DNA of 64,000 nt from Actinomycetes bacterium (GCA_023420415.1 JAEZWF010000033.1:1-64000); one strand, 5' to 3'. Shown: positions 32,058 through 40,845, counted from the first letter of the stretch. The notes: generated by a model not told the origin, from the letters alone. Numbers and translations are program-made.

Positions 32058-33050
32058 TCACCCCTGGGACGGAGCCGGTTTGCCCTTCTCGACATCCGCG
32101 GCCGCACCGGTGTCGAGGTGCTCGTCGAACCACCGCACGAAGTCGTCCATCACCTCGTCGCGGTTGGTCTCGTTGAGGACCTCGTGCCGCCCGTCGGGCC
32201 AGAACCGCACCTTGACGTCGCGCACCCCGAGCCGGGTCAGCTGGCCGGCCACGCGCTCGACGCCCTTGCTGTTGTCACCGACCGGGTCGAGGGAGCCGGA
32301 GACGAGGTAGATCGGCAGGTCCTTGGGGATGCGGCCGACCTCGGCGTCGCTGTTGATGCGAGCCAGCGCCGGCAGCAGGTCGGCGAAGAAGCCCGCGGTG
32401 AAGACGTTGCCGGAGTCCGGGTCGGCGATGTACCTGTCGACCTCCGCCTCGTCCCGCGACAGCCAGTCGAACCTGGTGCGGGCGGGCTTGAACGCCTTGT
32501 TGTACTGCCCGAAGGTCAGCGAGTCCATCAGCCCACTGACGTGACGGCGCCCGCGCAGGCGGGCCTGGGTCGCGGCGAGTATGCCGCCCACCTTGCCGAG
32601 CAGCCCCGGGTCACCAGCCGTGCCCGACAGGACCAGCCCGTCGAGGCGGTCGCCGTGGGCGATGGCGTACCCGCGGCTGATGAAGGAGCCCATGCTGTGG
32701 CCGAAGAGGAAGAACGGAACGCCTGGGTTCTCCTCGCGGGCGTGGTCGCCCACGAGCCCCAGGTCGGCGACGACGGTGTCGAACCCGTCGCGGTCGGCGA
32801 AGTAGCCCTTGTCCCGGTCGGAGCGGGCGGTCCGGCCGTGCCCGCGGTGGTCACTGGCGTACACGGCATACCCGGCGTCGCCGAGCCGCCGCGCGAACCG
32901 GTCGTAGCGCTCGGAGTGCTCCGCCATGCCGTGGGCGATCTGCACGACCGCCTTCGGGTCGCCGTCCGGGAGCCACCGGTTGACGTGCAGCTGGGTGCCG
33001 TCGCCGGTCGCGATGGTGAAGGTGTCGTGGGTGCTGGTCACGGGAGCCAT
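32058..33050 (-). CDS. Alpha/beta hydrolase, monoacylglycerol lipase-like
   Basis: A protein of 330 residues. FLFGHSMGSFISRGYAI contains the nucleophile elbow GHSMG. VQIAHGMAEHSERYDRFARRLGDAGY is the oxyanion-hole region of the monoacylglycerol lipase (Serine aminopeptidase S33) group. LVSGSLDPVGDNSKGV and FWPDGRHEVLNET provide the catalytic Asp and His. No signal peptide is present. Mycobacterial relatives hydrolyse monoacylglycerols or lysophospholipids. The ATG begins MAPVTSTHDTFTIATGDG. Confidence 0.88.
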   Translation of the reverse strand: MAPVTSTHDTFTIATGDGTQLHVNRWLPDGDPKAVVQIAHGMAEHSERYDRFARRLGDAGYAVYASDHRGHGRTARSDRDKGYFADRDGFDTVVADLGLVGDHAREENPGVPFFLFGHSMGSFISRGYAIAHGDRLDGLVLSGTAGDPGLLGKVGGILAATQARLRGRRHVSGLMDSLTFGQYNKAFKPARTRFDWLSRDEAEVDRYIADPDSGNVFTAGFFADLLPALARINSDAEVGRIPKDLPIYLVSGSLDPVGDNSKGVERVAGQLTRLGVRDVKVRFWPDGRHEVLNETNRDEVMDDFVRWFDEHLDTGAAADVEKGKPAPSQG

Positions 33051-33106
33051 CGTGCCACCGCCCAAGGCGAGCGCGTGGTCGTCCAGGCCGACCCGTGGAC
33101 CCCGTG

Positions 33107-33988
33107 CTAGCGGTTGCTGCCCCAGACCTGACTGGTCAGGCCGCTGAGGTCGAGGTCGAGCTCGACCTTGGGGCCCTGGTCGGCCTTCTTGCCCTGACCG
33201 TGGGCCTTGGCCTTGGTGCCCTTGCCCGACTTGGGTGCCTTGGCAGCCTTGCCCGACTTCGCGCCCTTGCCCTTGGAGTTCTTGGACTTTGAGCTCTTGC
33301 CCGTGGAGTTCTTGGACTTGGAGCTCTCGGACTTCGAGCCCTTCGACGTCGCGCCCGTGGCCTTCGCACCCTTGGCCTTCGCAGCCTTCGCGGTCTTGCC
33401 GGCCGTGCCCTTACCGACAGTGCCCTCGCCGACCGTGGCCTTGGTGGCCTTGGCCGTGGCCGTGCCCGATGAGGGCGCGGTGGCCACCTGGGCGGACTGC
33501 GGCGCCACGGCCGACTCCTGCGTCACCGCGGTCGCGGGGTCGGCGGTCGTGGGGCGCACGCGCTGACCCGGCAGCCGGCCCTGGTTGGTCGCCCGGGTGT
33601 CGATGACCGGGGTCGCGGCGACCGGCAGGGCTGTCGCGGAGGCGTGGGGGGTGCTGCGTCCGGGGGCGGTGGTCGTCGTGCCTGCGGTGGCGGGGAGCGC
33701 GGATGCCGGAGCCGGCCCGCCGTGCGTCGAGGTGACGACACCGGGAGTGGCCTGCGCGGTCAGCTCGACGGCCTGGTGCTGTGCGCGGGTCGCGTGGCCG
33801 AGCACGCCAGCCGCCACCACGATCGCGAGCGCTCCGGTGCCGAGGCGGGCGCCGGTGAGCGCGAGGGGTCGAAGCCGCAGGGGCTTGGTCACGCCGTAGC
33901 GGTCGGTCCACTGCTCGCCGTCCCAGTACCGCTGGCCGACCCCGCCGTCGGGATCCCGGTACCACCCTGCGGGGCGATTCTCACGCAA
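33107..33988 (-). CDS. DUF2510 membrane protein with Lys/Ser-rich tail
   Basis: A protein of about 293 residues. A DUF2510 domain (PAGWYRDPDGGVGQRYWDGEQWTDRYG) is followed by one membrane helix (ALAIVVAAGVLGHATRA), a Thr/Pro/Ala-rich external region and a very repetitive Lys/Ser/Gly-rich tail with an acidic end (KVELDLDLSGL). TTG at 33988 was chosen because GAGGAAG lies 5 nt upstream and it immediately precedes the domain. The longer ATG at 34063 lacks a ribosome site. The tail resembles cell-wall-associated polymers. Function unknown. Confidence 0.75.
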   Translation of the reverse strand: MRENRPAGWYRDPDGGVGQRYWDGEQWTDRYGVTKPLRLRPLALTGARLGTGALAIVVAAGVLGHATRAQHQAVELTAQATPGVVTSTHGGPAPASALPATAGTTTTAPGRSTPHASATALPVAATPVIDTRATNQGRLPGQRVRPTTADPATAVTQESAVAPQSAQVATAPSSGTATAKATKATVGEGTVGKGTAGKTAKAAKAKGAKATGATSKGSKSESSKSKNSTGKSSKSKNSKGKGAKSGKAAKAPKSGKGTKAKAHGQGKKADQGPKVELDLDLSGLTSQVWGSNR

Positions 33989-34165
33989 CGGTCTTCCTCG
34001 GGTTCTCGGGGGGATTCGTGCAGCGGTGCGCTGGGGCAACGGCGTCGACTTTAGGAGTCCCATGCCGTTTCATGCCATATCCGTAACCGAAATCCACCCG
34101 AACGGATGAGGCGGTTGGCTTGCAGGGCGAGTGCGCCTGTGAGATCACCCGAGACAAACAGGACA

Positions 34166-34203
34166 AGGCCCTCGTATGCCGGCCGGCCGGCATACGAGGG
34201 CCT
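34166..34203. terminator. Perfect 38-bp palindrome built from two inverted iterated motifs
   Basis: Two copies of GTATGCCG in opposite orientation (34174-34181 and 34188-34195) are embedded in a perfect 19-bp inverted repeat whose arms start AGGCCCTCGTATGCC. It lies 37 bp downstream of the lon stop and upstream of the DUF2510 gene, both on the minus strand. It is probably the lon terminator. No strong T-run follows, as is usual in GC-rich bacteria. Confidence 0.75.
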
Positions 34204-34240
34204 CTCCCGTCTCCCAGCGGGGCTGGGAGGTGGGGTCGCC

Positions 34241-36685
34241 TCAGGCGGCGACCGTGGCGCTCTCGGCCAGCGGGGCGAGCGCCGTCTCGACGACGTCGGC
34301 CACGTCCTCGGCGAGGTGGATCGTCAGCGCCTCGCGCACCGTCTCCGGGACGTCGTCCAGGTCGGGCTCGTTGCGCTTGGGGATGATCACCTCGGTGAGG
34401 CCGGCGCGGTGGGCGGCGAGCAGCTTCTGCTTGACGCCACCGATGGGCAGGACCCGCCCCGTGAGCGAGACCTCGCCGGTCATGCCGACCTCGGTGCGCA
34501 CCTCACGCCCGGTGAGGAGCGAGGCGAGCGCAGTGGTCATGGTGACGCCGGCGCTGGGGCCGTCCTTGGGCACCGCCCCGGCGGGGAAGTGCACGTGGAC
34601 CGTGTGGTCGGCCAGCGGGCCGGTGTCGAGGCCGAGGCGTTCGCCGTTGGCGCGCAGGTAACCCAAGGCGATCGCGGCGGACTCCTTCATCACGTCACCG
34701 AGCTGGCCGGTGAGGGTGAGGCCGGGCTTGCCCGGCATCATGGCGACCTCGACGTAGAGCACGTCTCCACCGGCACCGGTGACGGCCAATCCCGTTGCGA
34801 CACCGGGGATTCCGTCGGGCCGGGCCGCTTCGGGCTCGAACCGCGGACGCCCCAGGTAGTCGGTCACGTCGTCGACGGTCACGCCGATCGGCGTGGTCAC
34901 GTCCTCCTCCATGGCGAGCTTGGTCGCGACCTTGCGCAGCACCTTGGCGACGGAGCGCTCGAGCTGTCGCACGCCCGCCTCGCGGGTGTAGGAGGAGGCC
35001 AGCAGGTGCAGCGCCTCGTCCTCGATGGCGACGTCGTCGCTCGTGAGACCGGCCCGCTCGAGCTGGCGCGGCAACAGGTGGTCACGGGCGATCGAGACCT
35101 TCTCGTCCTCGGTGTAGCCGTCGAGCCGCACGACCTCCATCCGGTCCAGCAGGGGGCCGGGGATGGTCTCGGCGACGTTGGCTGTCGCGAGGAACACCAC
35201 GTCGGACAGGTCGAGGTCGAGCTCGAGGTAGTGGTCGCGGAACGTGTGGTTCTGCGCCGGGTCGAGCACCTCGAGCAGCGCCGCGGCCGGGTCGCCGCGG
35301 TAGTCGGCGCCGACCTTGTCGATCTCGTCGAGCAGGACGACCGGGTTCATCGAGCCGGCCTCCTTGATGGCGCGGACGATGCGGCCTGGCAGGGCGCCGA
35401 CGTAGGTGCGGCGGTGACCGCGGATCTCGGCCTCGTCACGGACGCCACCGAGGGCGACCCTGACGAACTTGCGGCCGAGCGCGCGGGCGACGGACTCACC
35501 GAGCGAGGTCTTGCCGACGCCGGGCGGGCCGACGAGGGCGAGCACGGCACCGGAGCCACGACCGCCGACGACCTGCATCCCGCGCTGCTCGCGGCGGGCG
35601 CGAACGGCGAGGTACTCCACGATGCGGTCCTTCACGTCCTCGAGGCCGCTGTGGTCGGCGTCGAGGACCTCGCGGGCCGCGGTGATGTCGGTCGTGTCGT
35701 CGGTGCGCTCCGACCACGGCAGGTCGAGCACGGTGTCGAGCCAGGTGCGGATCCAGCCGGTCTCGGGGGACGCCTCGGGCGAGCGCTCCATCCGGTCGGC
35801 CTCGCGCAGCGCGGCCTCGCGGACCGCCTCGGGCAGGTCGGCCGCCTCGATGCGCGTGCGGTAGTCGACGCTCGCGTCGGCGTCACCGTCGCCGGTGATC
35901 TGGCCGAGCTCCTTGCGGATCGCGGCGAGCTGCTGGCGCAGGACGTACTCGCGCTGGGTCTTCTCCATCCCCTCGCGGACGTCCTCGCGGATCTTGTCGG
36001 TCACCTCGACCTCGGCGAGGTAGTCCTTGGCCGTCTTGAGCAGGTCGGCCAGGCGCTCATTGAGGTCGATGGTCTCCAGCAGCCGCAGCTTGGTCTCGCC
36101 GTCGAGCCACGGGGCGTACCCCGCCGACGCGACGAGCTCGGCCGGCTCGGTCATCCGCTGGACGGCGTCGAGCACCTGCCAGGCGCCGCGTGCCTGCAGG
36201 ATCGAGCTGAGGACGGTCTTGTACTCCGCCGCCAGCTCCCGGGCGCGCTCGCTCGGGGTGCCGGTCTCGTCGATCTCGTCGGCCTCGACCCACAGGGCCG
36301 CGCCGGGACCGACCGTGCCGCGACCGATGGTGGCGCGGTGCAGGGCGCGCAGGACCACGGCCGGCTCACCGGACGGCATACGGCCGACGCGGGTCACCTC
36401 GGCGACCGTGCCGACGACGCCCGAGTGCCCGTCGATGCGGGGGACGACGAGGAGGTGCTGGTATGCCGCGGGGTCGCGGCTCGTGGTCTCGTCACCATCC
36501 GTGGACGTGGGGTTGGTGGGGGTGCGGGCGGCGCGGGCGGCATCGAGCGTGGCCTGCGCGCTGGGGTCGAGCTCGACGGGGACGACCATGCCGGGGAGCA
36601 CGACGACGTCATCGAGGAACAGGACCGGGAACGTGGCGGCCTGGGTCGTTCCGGCGCCGCCGACCGGGGTGGTCTGGTTCGTCAT
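34241..36685 (-). CDS. lon: ATP-dependent protease Lon
   Basis: A protein of 814 residues. The N-terminal substrate-binding LAN domain (about 1-210), a coiled region, an AAA+ module with Walker A GPPGVGKTSLGESVARAL and Walker B VVLLDEIDKVG, and a serine protease domain with the Ser711-Lys754 dyad (KDGPSAG and GGVKQK) are all present. It degrades misfolded and short-lived proteins in the cytosol. The ATG at 36685 is assigned with no strong ribosome site. AT-rich sequence at 36700-36722 could hold the promoter. A palindromic terminator follows the stop. Confidence 0.95.
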   Translation of the reverse strand: MTNQTTPVGGAGTTQAATFPVLFLDDVVVLPGMVVPVELDPSAQATLDAARAARTPTNPTSTDGDETTSRDPAAYQHLLVVPRIDGHSGVVGTVAEVTRVGRMPSGEPAVVLRALHRATIGRGTVGPGAALWVEADEIDETGTPSERARELAAEYKTVLSSILQARGAWQVLDAVQRMTEPAELVASAGYAPWLDGETKLRLLETIDLNERLADLLKTAKDYLAEVEVTDKIREDVREGMEKTQREYVLRQQLAAIRKELGQITGDGDADASVDYRTRIEAADLPEAVREAALREADRMERSPEASPETGWIRTWLDTVLDLPWSERTDDTTDITAAREVLDADHSGLEDVKDRIVEYLAVRARREQRGMQVVGGRGSGAVLALVGPPGVGKTSLGESVARALGRKFVRVALGGVRDEAEIRGHRRTYVGALPGRIVRAIKEAGSMNPVVLLDEIDKVGADYRGDPAAALLEVLDPAQNHTFRDHYLELDLDLSDVVFLATANVAETIPGPLLDRMEVVRLDGYTEDEKVSIARDHLLPRQLERAGLTSDDVAIEDEALHLLASSYTREAGVRQLERSVAKVLRKVATKLAMEEDVTTPIGVTVDDVTDYLGRPRFEPEAARPDGIPGVATGLAVTGAGGDVLYVEVAMMPGKPGLTLTGQLGDVMKESAAIALGYLRANGERLGLDTGPLADHTVHVHFPAGAVPKDGPSAGVTMTTALASLLTGREVRTEVGMTGEVSLTGRVLPIGGVKQKLLAAHRAGLTEVIIPKRNEPDLDDVPETVREALTIHLAEDVADVVETALAPLAESATVAA

Positions 36686-36787
36686 GGACCGTGCAACGCC
36701 GATTACATGATTACTGTTCCCGCAGGTTGAGCCGGATTCGCTCAGGTCTGTCGCAGCGTCCACCCACAGGTGCCGGTCGACGCGAGG

Positions 36788-36864
36788 GATGGGACCTCAA
36801 CATCCCGAGCAAGGAGCTACACATCTCCCGGCACAACGACAATCCACCCAAGTACAGCGCGTAG
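36788..36864 (+). pseudogene. Possible C-terminal remnant at island boundary
   Basis: A frame ending at TAG 36864 reads WDLNIPSKELHISRHNDNPP followed by KYSA. It has the look of a genuine protein C-terminus but has no plausible start, since upstream the same frame runs antisense through lon. It may be the tail of a gene truncated when the neighbouring island inserted. Evidence is the residue composition alone. Confidence 0.2.
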
Positions 36865-36942
36865 TCCGAACACTGTGACGATTGCGCGGATACGGTCGAG
36901 TTGCGCCCGTACCGCCGGACAGCGAACTCGAGGTTCACAGCT

Positions 36943-38424
36943 ATGCCCGAAGCACTACTGAAGCACCCGATGCAGCCGCCGTTTCCGCTCGAGAACGTTT
37001 CGGTCGAGGACTTGGACCTTGACCTTCGCAACTCTCGCTTCCCACGTGACGCTCAGTCCCAGGACGACGCCCTCCACCTCATGATGACTACGGCTGGCGA
37101 AGACTGCCTCCAGCTGCTTCGGGACATCACTAGCACCGGTCAGCTGAACAGCGCGGACCTATCGATCGTGGTGAAGAAAGGCGACCGGTTCGTTGTTCTG
37201 GAGGGCAATCGCCGACTCACGTGCCTGCGAATCTGGCACGACCCGACCATCTTGTCGGCAGACGACAAGATCGAGAAGGCATACCTGTCCCGGGCGGAGC
37301 GCCTCATCGCTGACAGCAGGTACACACCACCGACCGAACTCCGGGTCACTGTCGCGCCCTCCGAGGAGGCCGCCGACCCGTGGGTCGAGCGCAAACACGC
37401 CGGTGGCGCGGGCGGTGCCGGCACCGTTGAGTGGGGCGCTGCGATGAAGGATCGCCGCAAAGCGCGGAACAACCCCCAAGCGGCGTCGCGGGCGATGGCG
37501 TTCATCGAACTGGTGTCGACGCAACTGGAGGATGAGCACGACATCCAAGCCGACCTGGAAACGGTCCGCACAAAGCGCTACACGATGATCCAGCGCTTCG
37601 TGGACCGTGGGGTCGTCAGAGAGCGTCTGGGCCTCGCCTTTGACGCCGGAACAATGACCTTCTCGCACGGGGCCGACGCCACAACGGACATCATCCGTGC
37701 CGTCCTGCACGACTTCGCGCAGGACAAGGCAGACAGCGGGAAGACGTGGGCGCGTGAACTGGACACCGTCGCCGACTTCACCGCGTACCTGGATAGCTAT
37801 ACCCACCTGCTGCCCGGGACTTCGGCGAGTGCTGACGAGCCCGGGCAGGCGCCAGGGCCGTGCTACACCAGTCCCGGTGACCAGGCCGACACCAGCGGCA
37901 GCCCCCATTTCAGCAATGCCGGTGACGCCGATCCCGGCGGTAGCTCAAGTAGCGACTCCCGCCCACCGCGACCTACCTCACCACCAAGCCACATCTTCCG
38001 AGGCCTGGTGCTGGATAAGTTCACGAACCGTATCCAGGAGGTCGTACGCCAGACCTCGCTGCTCAACGTCCAACGCCAGACCGAGGTCGCCTCAGTCCTG
38101 CTCAGGGTGATCCTGGATCTGACCACCTACCAGTTCCTGAAGTCGCACGGCATCACGCCCGAACGGCACCTAGACAAGAATCTGCGCTCCGCGATCAAGC
38201 GGATCGAACCACACGCCTCCGACGCCCTTGGGCAGGCCGAGACCACGACGCAACTCCAGAAGGCGTTCCACGAGACCACGGCGGACAACATCCGCTTAGT
38301 CCAGTACGCGGTGCACGACGTCCACAGCGCCCGGACACCGAACGAGGTCCTCATCCTTGCTGCCCGGTACCATCCAGTGCTGGTGGCCATGAACCAGCAC
38401 ATGGGGAACAATCCCATCGCATGA
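36943..38424 (+). CDS. ParB-like nuclease-domain protein, first gene of modification module
   Basis: A protein of 493 residues. Residues about 80-110 carry VVKKGDRFVVLEGNRRLTCLRIW, which matches the ParB/Srx-like N-terminal domain core, here in the EGNRR variant. A helical middle region and a Ser/Pro-rich linker (about 300-350) precede a C-terminal helical domain. ParB-fold proteins of this kind hydrolyse NTPs or act as nucleases, and often partner DNA methylases on mobile elements. The start ATG has GAGG upstream. It overlaps the methylase by 4 nt, so the two are coupled. The surrounding DNA has lower GC and no copy of the iterated motif, a sign of transfer. Confidence 0.7.
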   Translation: MPEALLKHPMQPPFPLENVSVEDLDLDLRNSRFPRDAQSQDDALHLMMTTAGEDCLQLLRDITSTGQLNSADLSIVVKKGDRFVVLEGNRRLTCLRIWHDPTILSADDKIEKAYLSRAERLIADSRYTPPTELRVTVAPSEEAADPWVERKHAGGAGGAGTVEWGAAMKDRRKARNNPQAASRAMAFIELVSTQLEDEHDIQADLETVRTKRYTMIQRFVDRGVVRERLGLAFDAGTMTFSHGADATTDIIRAVLHDFAQDKADSGKTWARELDTVADFTAYLDSYTHLLPGTSASADEPGQAPGPCYTSPGDQADTSGSPHFSNAGDADPGGSSSSDSRPPRPTSPPSHIFRGLVLDKFTNRIQEVVRQTSLLNVQRQTEVASVLLRVILDLTTYQFLKSHGITPERHLDKNLRSAIKRIEPHASDALGQAETTTQLQKAFHETTADNIRLVQYAVHDVHSARTPNEVLILAARYHPVLVAMNQHMGNNPIA

Positions 38425-39296
38425 GGTATCTCTCACCGCTGCGCTACCCCGGCGGTAAGGCGCGCCTCGCGCCATACCTGAGCCGCCTCATCGAGGCACA
38501 AAAGCCCCGACCCGCCCAGTACGCCGAACCCTTCGCCGGCGGCGGAGGCGCAGCACTCCATCTTCTCCGGGACCGAACCGTTAACCGCATCCACCTAAAC
38601 GATCTCAACCCCGGGATCGCCGCGTTCTGGCGCGCCTCGCTGGACTACCCCGACCATTTCTGCCACCTAGTCCGCACCATCCCCCTGACCATCGACGAAT
38701 GGTTCGTCCAACGAGACATCTACACCGATCCGGTTGGCCGCGAGGACCTCGAGCTGGGCTTCGCGACGTTCTACCTCAATCGGACCAATCGGTCAGGCAT
38801 CCTCGATGCAAGGCCAATCGGCGGTTTCGACCAGGCCGGACGCTGGAAGATCGATGCACGGTTCAACCGTGACGCACTGTGCACACGAGTCCAGGCGATC
38901 TCAGACATGCGGCACCGGATCCACATCACTGAACTCGAGGGTCTCGACTTCATCAGCACCCTCCAGGACGTCGCCGATGACGTCTTCGTCTACGCGGACC
39001 CGCCCTATCTAGTCCAAGGTGAGGGCCTCTACCTTCACGCCTTCGACGCCGACGATCATGCCGCCCTGGCCCAACTGCTCGCTGACGCGGCCTTCCCCTG
39101 GATGCTGACCTACGACGACGACCCCCGCATCACGCAGCGCCTCTACGCCGGGGGACGCTGCGCAACCTTCGACATCGCCCACACCGCGCACCACCAACAC
39201 GTGGGCAAGGAAGCCGTGATCTACTCAGCCCGGTTGAATGTCCCCGACCTGGCGATCACGCGCGGCCGCGTCGCCCGGTGGGTCGACGCTTCCTAA
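38421..39296 (+). CDS. Dam-type DNA adenine methylase (D12 class)
   Basis: A protein of 291 residues. RYPGGKAR (8-15) is motif X, EPFAGGGG (36-43) is the SAM-binding motif I and YADPPY (191-196) is the catalytic DPPY motif IV. The order X-I-IV identifies the D12 alpha-class N6-adenine methylases, including Dam and DpnM. The recognition sequence is unknown. No restriction endonuclease is recognisable next to it, so it may be an orphan, an anti-restriction enzyme or part of a new modification-defence pair with the ParB-like protein. Confidence 0.9.
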   Translation: MRYLSPLRYPGGKARLAPYLSRLIEAQKPRPAQYAEPFAGGGGAALHLLRDRTVNRIHLNDLNPGIAAFWRASLDYPDHFCHLVRTIPLTIDEWFVQRDIYTDPVGREDLELGFATFYLNRTNRSGILDARPIGGFDQAGRWKIDARFNRDALCTRVQAISDMRHRIHITELEGLDFISTLQDVADDVFVYADPPYLVQGEGLYLHAFDADDHAALAQLLADAAFPWMLTYDDDPRITQRLYAGGRCATFDIAHTAHHQHVGKEAVIYSARLNVPDLAITRGRVARWVDAS

Positions 39297-39347
39297 TACC
39301 GGGTGCAAGCCGCCCTCCGACACGTAGCAATCCAAAGGCGCCGGAAA

Positions 39348-39962
39348 CTAGTAGTACAACCGCGACCACGGCGCAAGGAGTCTCCAATAGTCGCTGGGAC
39401 GGAGCAACCTGAGCCCTGTCTGGCTGTGAAGGTACTGCGCGACGCGAGGCAATCGCCGTTCCATGGTCAGGAAGGCCTCACATCGCCAATCAAGAGCCTC
39501 CTGAATGAGTTTGCCGTCCTTCCGGCTGATCATCCCAAACCGTTGATCCTGCAGGAGAGTTCCCGGCTCCGGCTCCCTTTCGTTGGACGACTGGACCTGC
39601 CATGTCTCCCTGACGTCGAGTACCCATTGCAAGTACGACCGGTCACCCCGAGCGACAACCTCCCGTAACGAAGAGGCGGTCACGACGAGCTCGAACATGG
39701 CGCGCTGATTGACCAAGAGGACGCGCCGGAGCGCGTCGATCTCCTCACCAAGCCCCTGCACTCGTGCTGCCCGACCAGCGGCGATGAAGGAAACCCCGTC
39801 GAAGATCTGCTCCCCGAAGTCGTGGATCGTTTGCAGGGTTGACGTGTCTAAATAGATTCGTCTCGGCAGCGACAACCAGCCTTCCAAGGACGTGTCATCC
39901 ACGAGAACACTTTGGCACGGTGGATCGGGAAGCCCTGAACTTCGAAGGAGTCTAGATGGCAA
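39348..39962 (-). CDS. PIN-domain-like protein
   Basis: A protein of 204 residues. RIYLDTSTLQTIHDFGE has the first Asp of a PIN domain, SSLREVV the Glu, SRKDGKLIQEALDW an Asp and CEAFLTMERRLPRVAQYL the final acidic region, so the usual acidic quartet is plausible. PIN proteins are RNases, often toxins, but no partner antitoxin gene is adjacent. It is convergent with the methylase, 51 bp apart. Residues 1-35 may be overextended; GTG codons inside could be the start. The lower GC matches the island. Confidence 0.6.
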   Translation of the reverse strand: MPSRLLRSSGLPDPPCQSVLVDDTSLEGWLSLPRRIYLDTSTLQTIHDFGEQIFDGVSFIAAGRAARVQGLGEEIDALRRVLLVNQRAMFELVVTASSLREVVARGDRSYLQWVLDVRETWQVQSSNEREPEPGTLLQDQRFGMISRKDGKLIQEALDWRCEAFLTMERRLPRVAQYLHSQTGLRLLRPSDYWRLLAPWSRLYY

Positions 39963-40057
39963 CGGTGGTCTCCACGTCGGCGATCGCAGTCGCGGCGCCG
40001 GTCAGGACGTAGGCATCCGTCCCGAAAACGGGAGCCCTCACTACGGCTGTGGATCGC

Positions 40058-40144
40058 ATGAACAAAGGCACGACGCGTCTGATGTACATCTCGATCGCGC
40101 CGGCCGTCATTGCAGTGGCAGCCACGATCGTCTCACTCGTCTGA
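40058..40144 (+). CDS. Possible 28-residue membrane peptide
   Basis: The short frame reads MNKGTTRLMYISIAPAVIAV and ends AATIVSLV. It is a basic start followed by a single hydrophobic helix. It lies alone in the decayed part of the island, 95 bp from the PIN-like gene, and has no clear ribosome site. Such peptides can be small toxins or signal remnants, but chance is possible. Confidence 0.25.
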   Translation: MNKGTTRLMYISIAPAVIAVAATIVSLV

Positions 40145-40800
40145 GGCGACTATGACCGACCAGATGCTTGGCGTGCTCGCCGGGGGCGCTGTGGCAATGT
40201 GAGCGGCCTTGTAGTCGCCCAATGACTGAACGACGCGGTCGGGACGAGTGGTGTCGGCAGAACCGTCTTTCCGCGGCTTCCAAGGTGATCCGAGCTTTCA
40301 GCCCTATCAACCGCGAGATGGCCACGCTGGCCATCTGGGATGAGCGATCGATCGACGGAACCAGCGCGGCATGGGTGCCGTTCCACGCCGCCTCGGGTCG
40401 AGTGGAAGGCGGCACGCCCCGAGGCAGCGCTGATCGCGCCGCAGACCGAGCTTCAACTACTTGGCCAGCTCGATCGAGAACTAGACCACGTGCTTGAAGC
40501 TGCCATCCTCAAACGTTGGGACGCCAAGGGACTTCCGCCTGCAGCGAGCACGGCTCGGCGAACTCGCGTCCCGGAACGTGCGAGCCGCACGCGCGACCGC
40601 CAACGAACGCTCTGCCGACCTGCCCTTGATCTGAAGTTGGGCAAGCGACCTCGATGAGGCCGCAAGGCAACCTGGGCCGCAGACAAAGGGAAGGGACTCT
40701 CGGACCAATTGAGGATCTCGACAGGATTCGGGCAAGGCTGAACTGCCAAGTTCGCGACAACGAGCAGGTCGGGCTACGAGGCGACCAGACACATCGGCGA
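40145..40800. other. Decayed intergenic sequence, no convincing gene
   Basis: Nearly 650 bp with lower GC and short broken frames on both strands. One frame (40340 onward) ends near residue RELDHVLEAAILKR and, after a one-base shift, continues as RARLGELASRNVRAARATANER up to a TGA at 40632-40634. This looks like a helical protein broken by a frameshift. No transposase, integrase or repeat ends were recognised. The absence of the iterated motif argues for foreign origin. Confidence 0.4.
40340..40634 (+). pseudogene. Frameshifted helical protein remnant
   Basis: The first frame encodes EWKAARPEAALIAPQTELQL followed by a helical segment to about 40510. A second frame then reads RDFRLQRARLGELASRNVRA and ends in LPLI-stop at 40634. 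The two halves form one plausible amphipathic chain if one base is inserted or removed. No start with a ribosome site exists. The reconstruction is a hypothesis. Confidence 0.25.
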
Positions 40801-40818
40801 GGAATCTACTGCGCGCGA

Positions 40819-40839
40819 GGCGACCACGCGGCATACGCT
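40819..40839 (+). promoter_or_regulatory. Iterated motif acting as -10 of the thioredoxin gene
   Basis: The same 22-bp box as at 22063-22084 (GACCACGCGGCATAC within it) ends with TACGCT at 40834-40839, 6 nt before the thioredoxin ATG. The identical spacing at two unrelated genes suggests a promoter role for a leaderless mRNA. It also marks the right boundary of the low-GC island. Confidence 0.5.
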
Positions 40840-40845
40840 GCCCCC

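Noticed and set aside
36686..40845. Insertion sequence or transposon ends in the island
   Set aside because: No transposase or integrase motif and no terminal inverted repeats with target duplication could be seen around the low-GC stretch.
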